Translations under genes and position numbers: made by a program
Assembly: GCA_016926765.1 (NCBI GenBank)
Contig: JAFGNY010000244.1
Location: forward strand, 1-6,168
Length of the DNA: 6,168 bases
Source: Bacteroidales bacterium
Lineage (GTDB): Bacteria; Bacteroidota; Bacteroidia; Bacteroidales; FEN-979
Direction: 5' to 3'
Notes under the pieces: generated by a model
Databases searched by the model: none
Seen by the model: the letters and a program-made list of their open reading frames with translations, nothing else
Told to the model about the DNA's origin: nothing
In this document: in pieces, positions 6,086 to 6,168 of the stretch
How the letters are laid out: each line of letters starts with the position of its first letter
How positions within the stretch are numbered: the first letter of the stretch is position 1

Positions 6086-6091
6086 CAGCAG

Positions 6092-6165
6092 GGGGTATTA
6101 GCTCAGCTGGCCAGAGCGCTGCGTTCGCAATGCAGAGGTCACCGGTTCGACTCCGGTATACTCCA
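6092..6165 (+). tRNA. tRNA-Ala (anticodon CGC)
   Basis: It folds as a standard 74-nt cloverleaf. The acceptor stem is ggggtat (6092-6098) with atactcc (6158-6164). The D stem is gctc/gagc (6101-6104, 6114-6117). The anticodon stem is ctgcg/tgcag (6119-6123, 6131-6135), and its loop ttcgcaa puts CGC at 6126-6128. The T stem is accgg/ccggt with loop ttcgact. The acceptor contains the G3:U70 wobble pair that marks alanine tRNAs, which agrees with the CGC anticodon (codon GCG). The discriminator is A6165. The next three bases are cga, so the 3' CCA is not encoded and must be added after transcription. Confidence 0.95.
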
Positions 6166-6168
6166 CGA

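Overview
The window looks like chromosomal DNA from a member of the Bacteroidota. The best evidence is two exact TAnnTTTG boxes (the -7 element of the Bacteroidota primary sigma factor) facing opposite ways in the only real intergenic region. Weak Shine-Dalgarno sequences, an A-rich stretch before a start codon and a GC-rich palindrome of a type I associate with Bacteroidota spacers agree with this. Genus or species cannot be read from the sequence.

Left part (1-4487, + strand): a tightly packed selenium operon that enters from beyond the left edge. It holds the 3' part of mnmH (tRNA 2-selenouridine synthase), then one long ORF joining a NifS/IscS-type cysteine desulfurase to selenophosphate synthetase (SelD), then a 12-TM major facilitator transporter. 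The reading frames overlap by 26 nt and 4 nt. The logic is clear for the first two genes: the desulfurase half can release selenium from selenocysteine (or supply it as a bound perselenide), the SelD half makes selenophosphate from it, and MnmH uses selenophosphate to turn 2-thiouridine into 2-selenouridine at the tRNA wobble position. The transporter's substrate is unknown. No selA, selB, tRNA-Sec or in-frame Sec codon is seen, so selenouridine rather than selenocysteine is the only visible use of selenophosphate.

Right part (4488-6168): a convergent DUF1846-family gene on the - strand, only 8 nt from the transporter's stop; then a 78-nt divergent promoter region; then a tRNA-Ala(CGC) on the + strand at the right edge.

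The most unusual signal is a set of three short arrays with an 8-nt period that lie inside coding sequence: in the desulfurase domain (1725-1752), in the desulfurase-SelD linker (2183-2230), and at the 3' end of the transporter (4450-4489). The last two fit one shared consensus, NANYGRAY, in opposite orientations. The linker also carries a 21-nt GC-rich hairpin palindrome, so it reads as former intergenic repeat DNA that is now translated. A perfect 11-bp stem with a 3-nt loop inside mnmH is a further unexplained structure.
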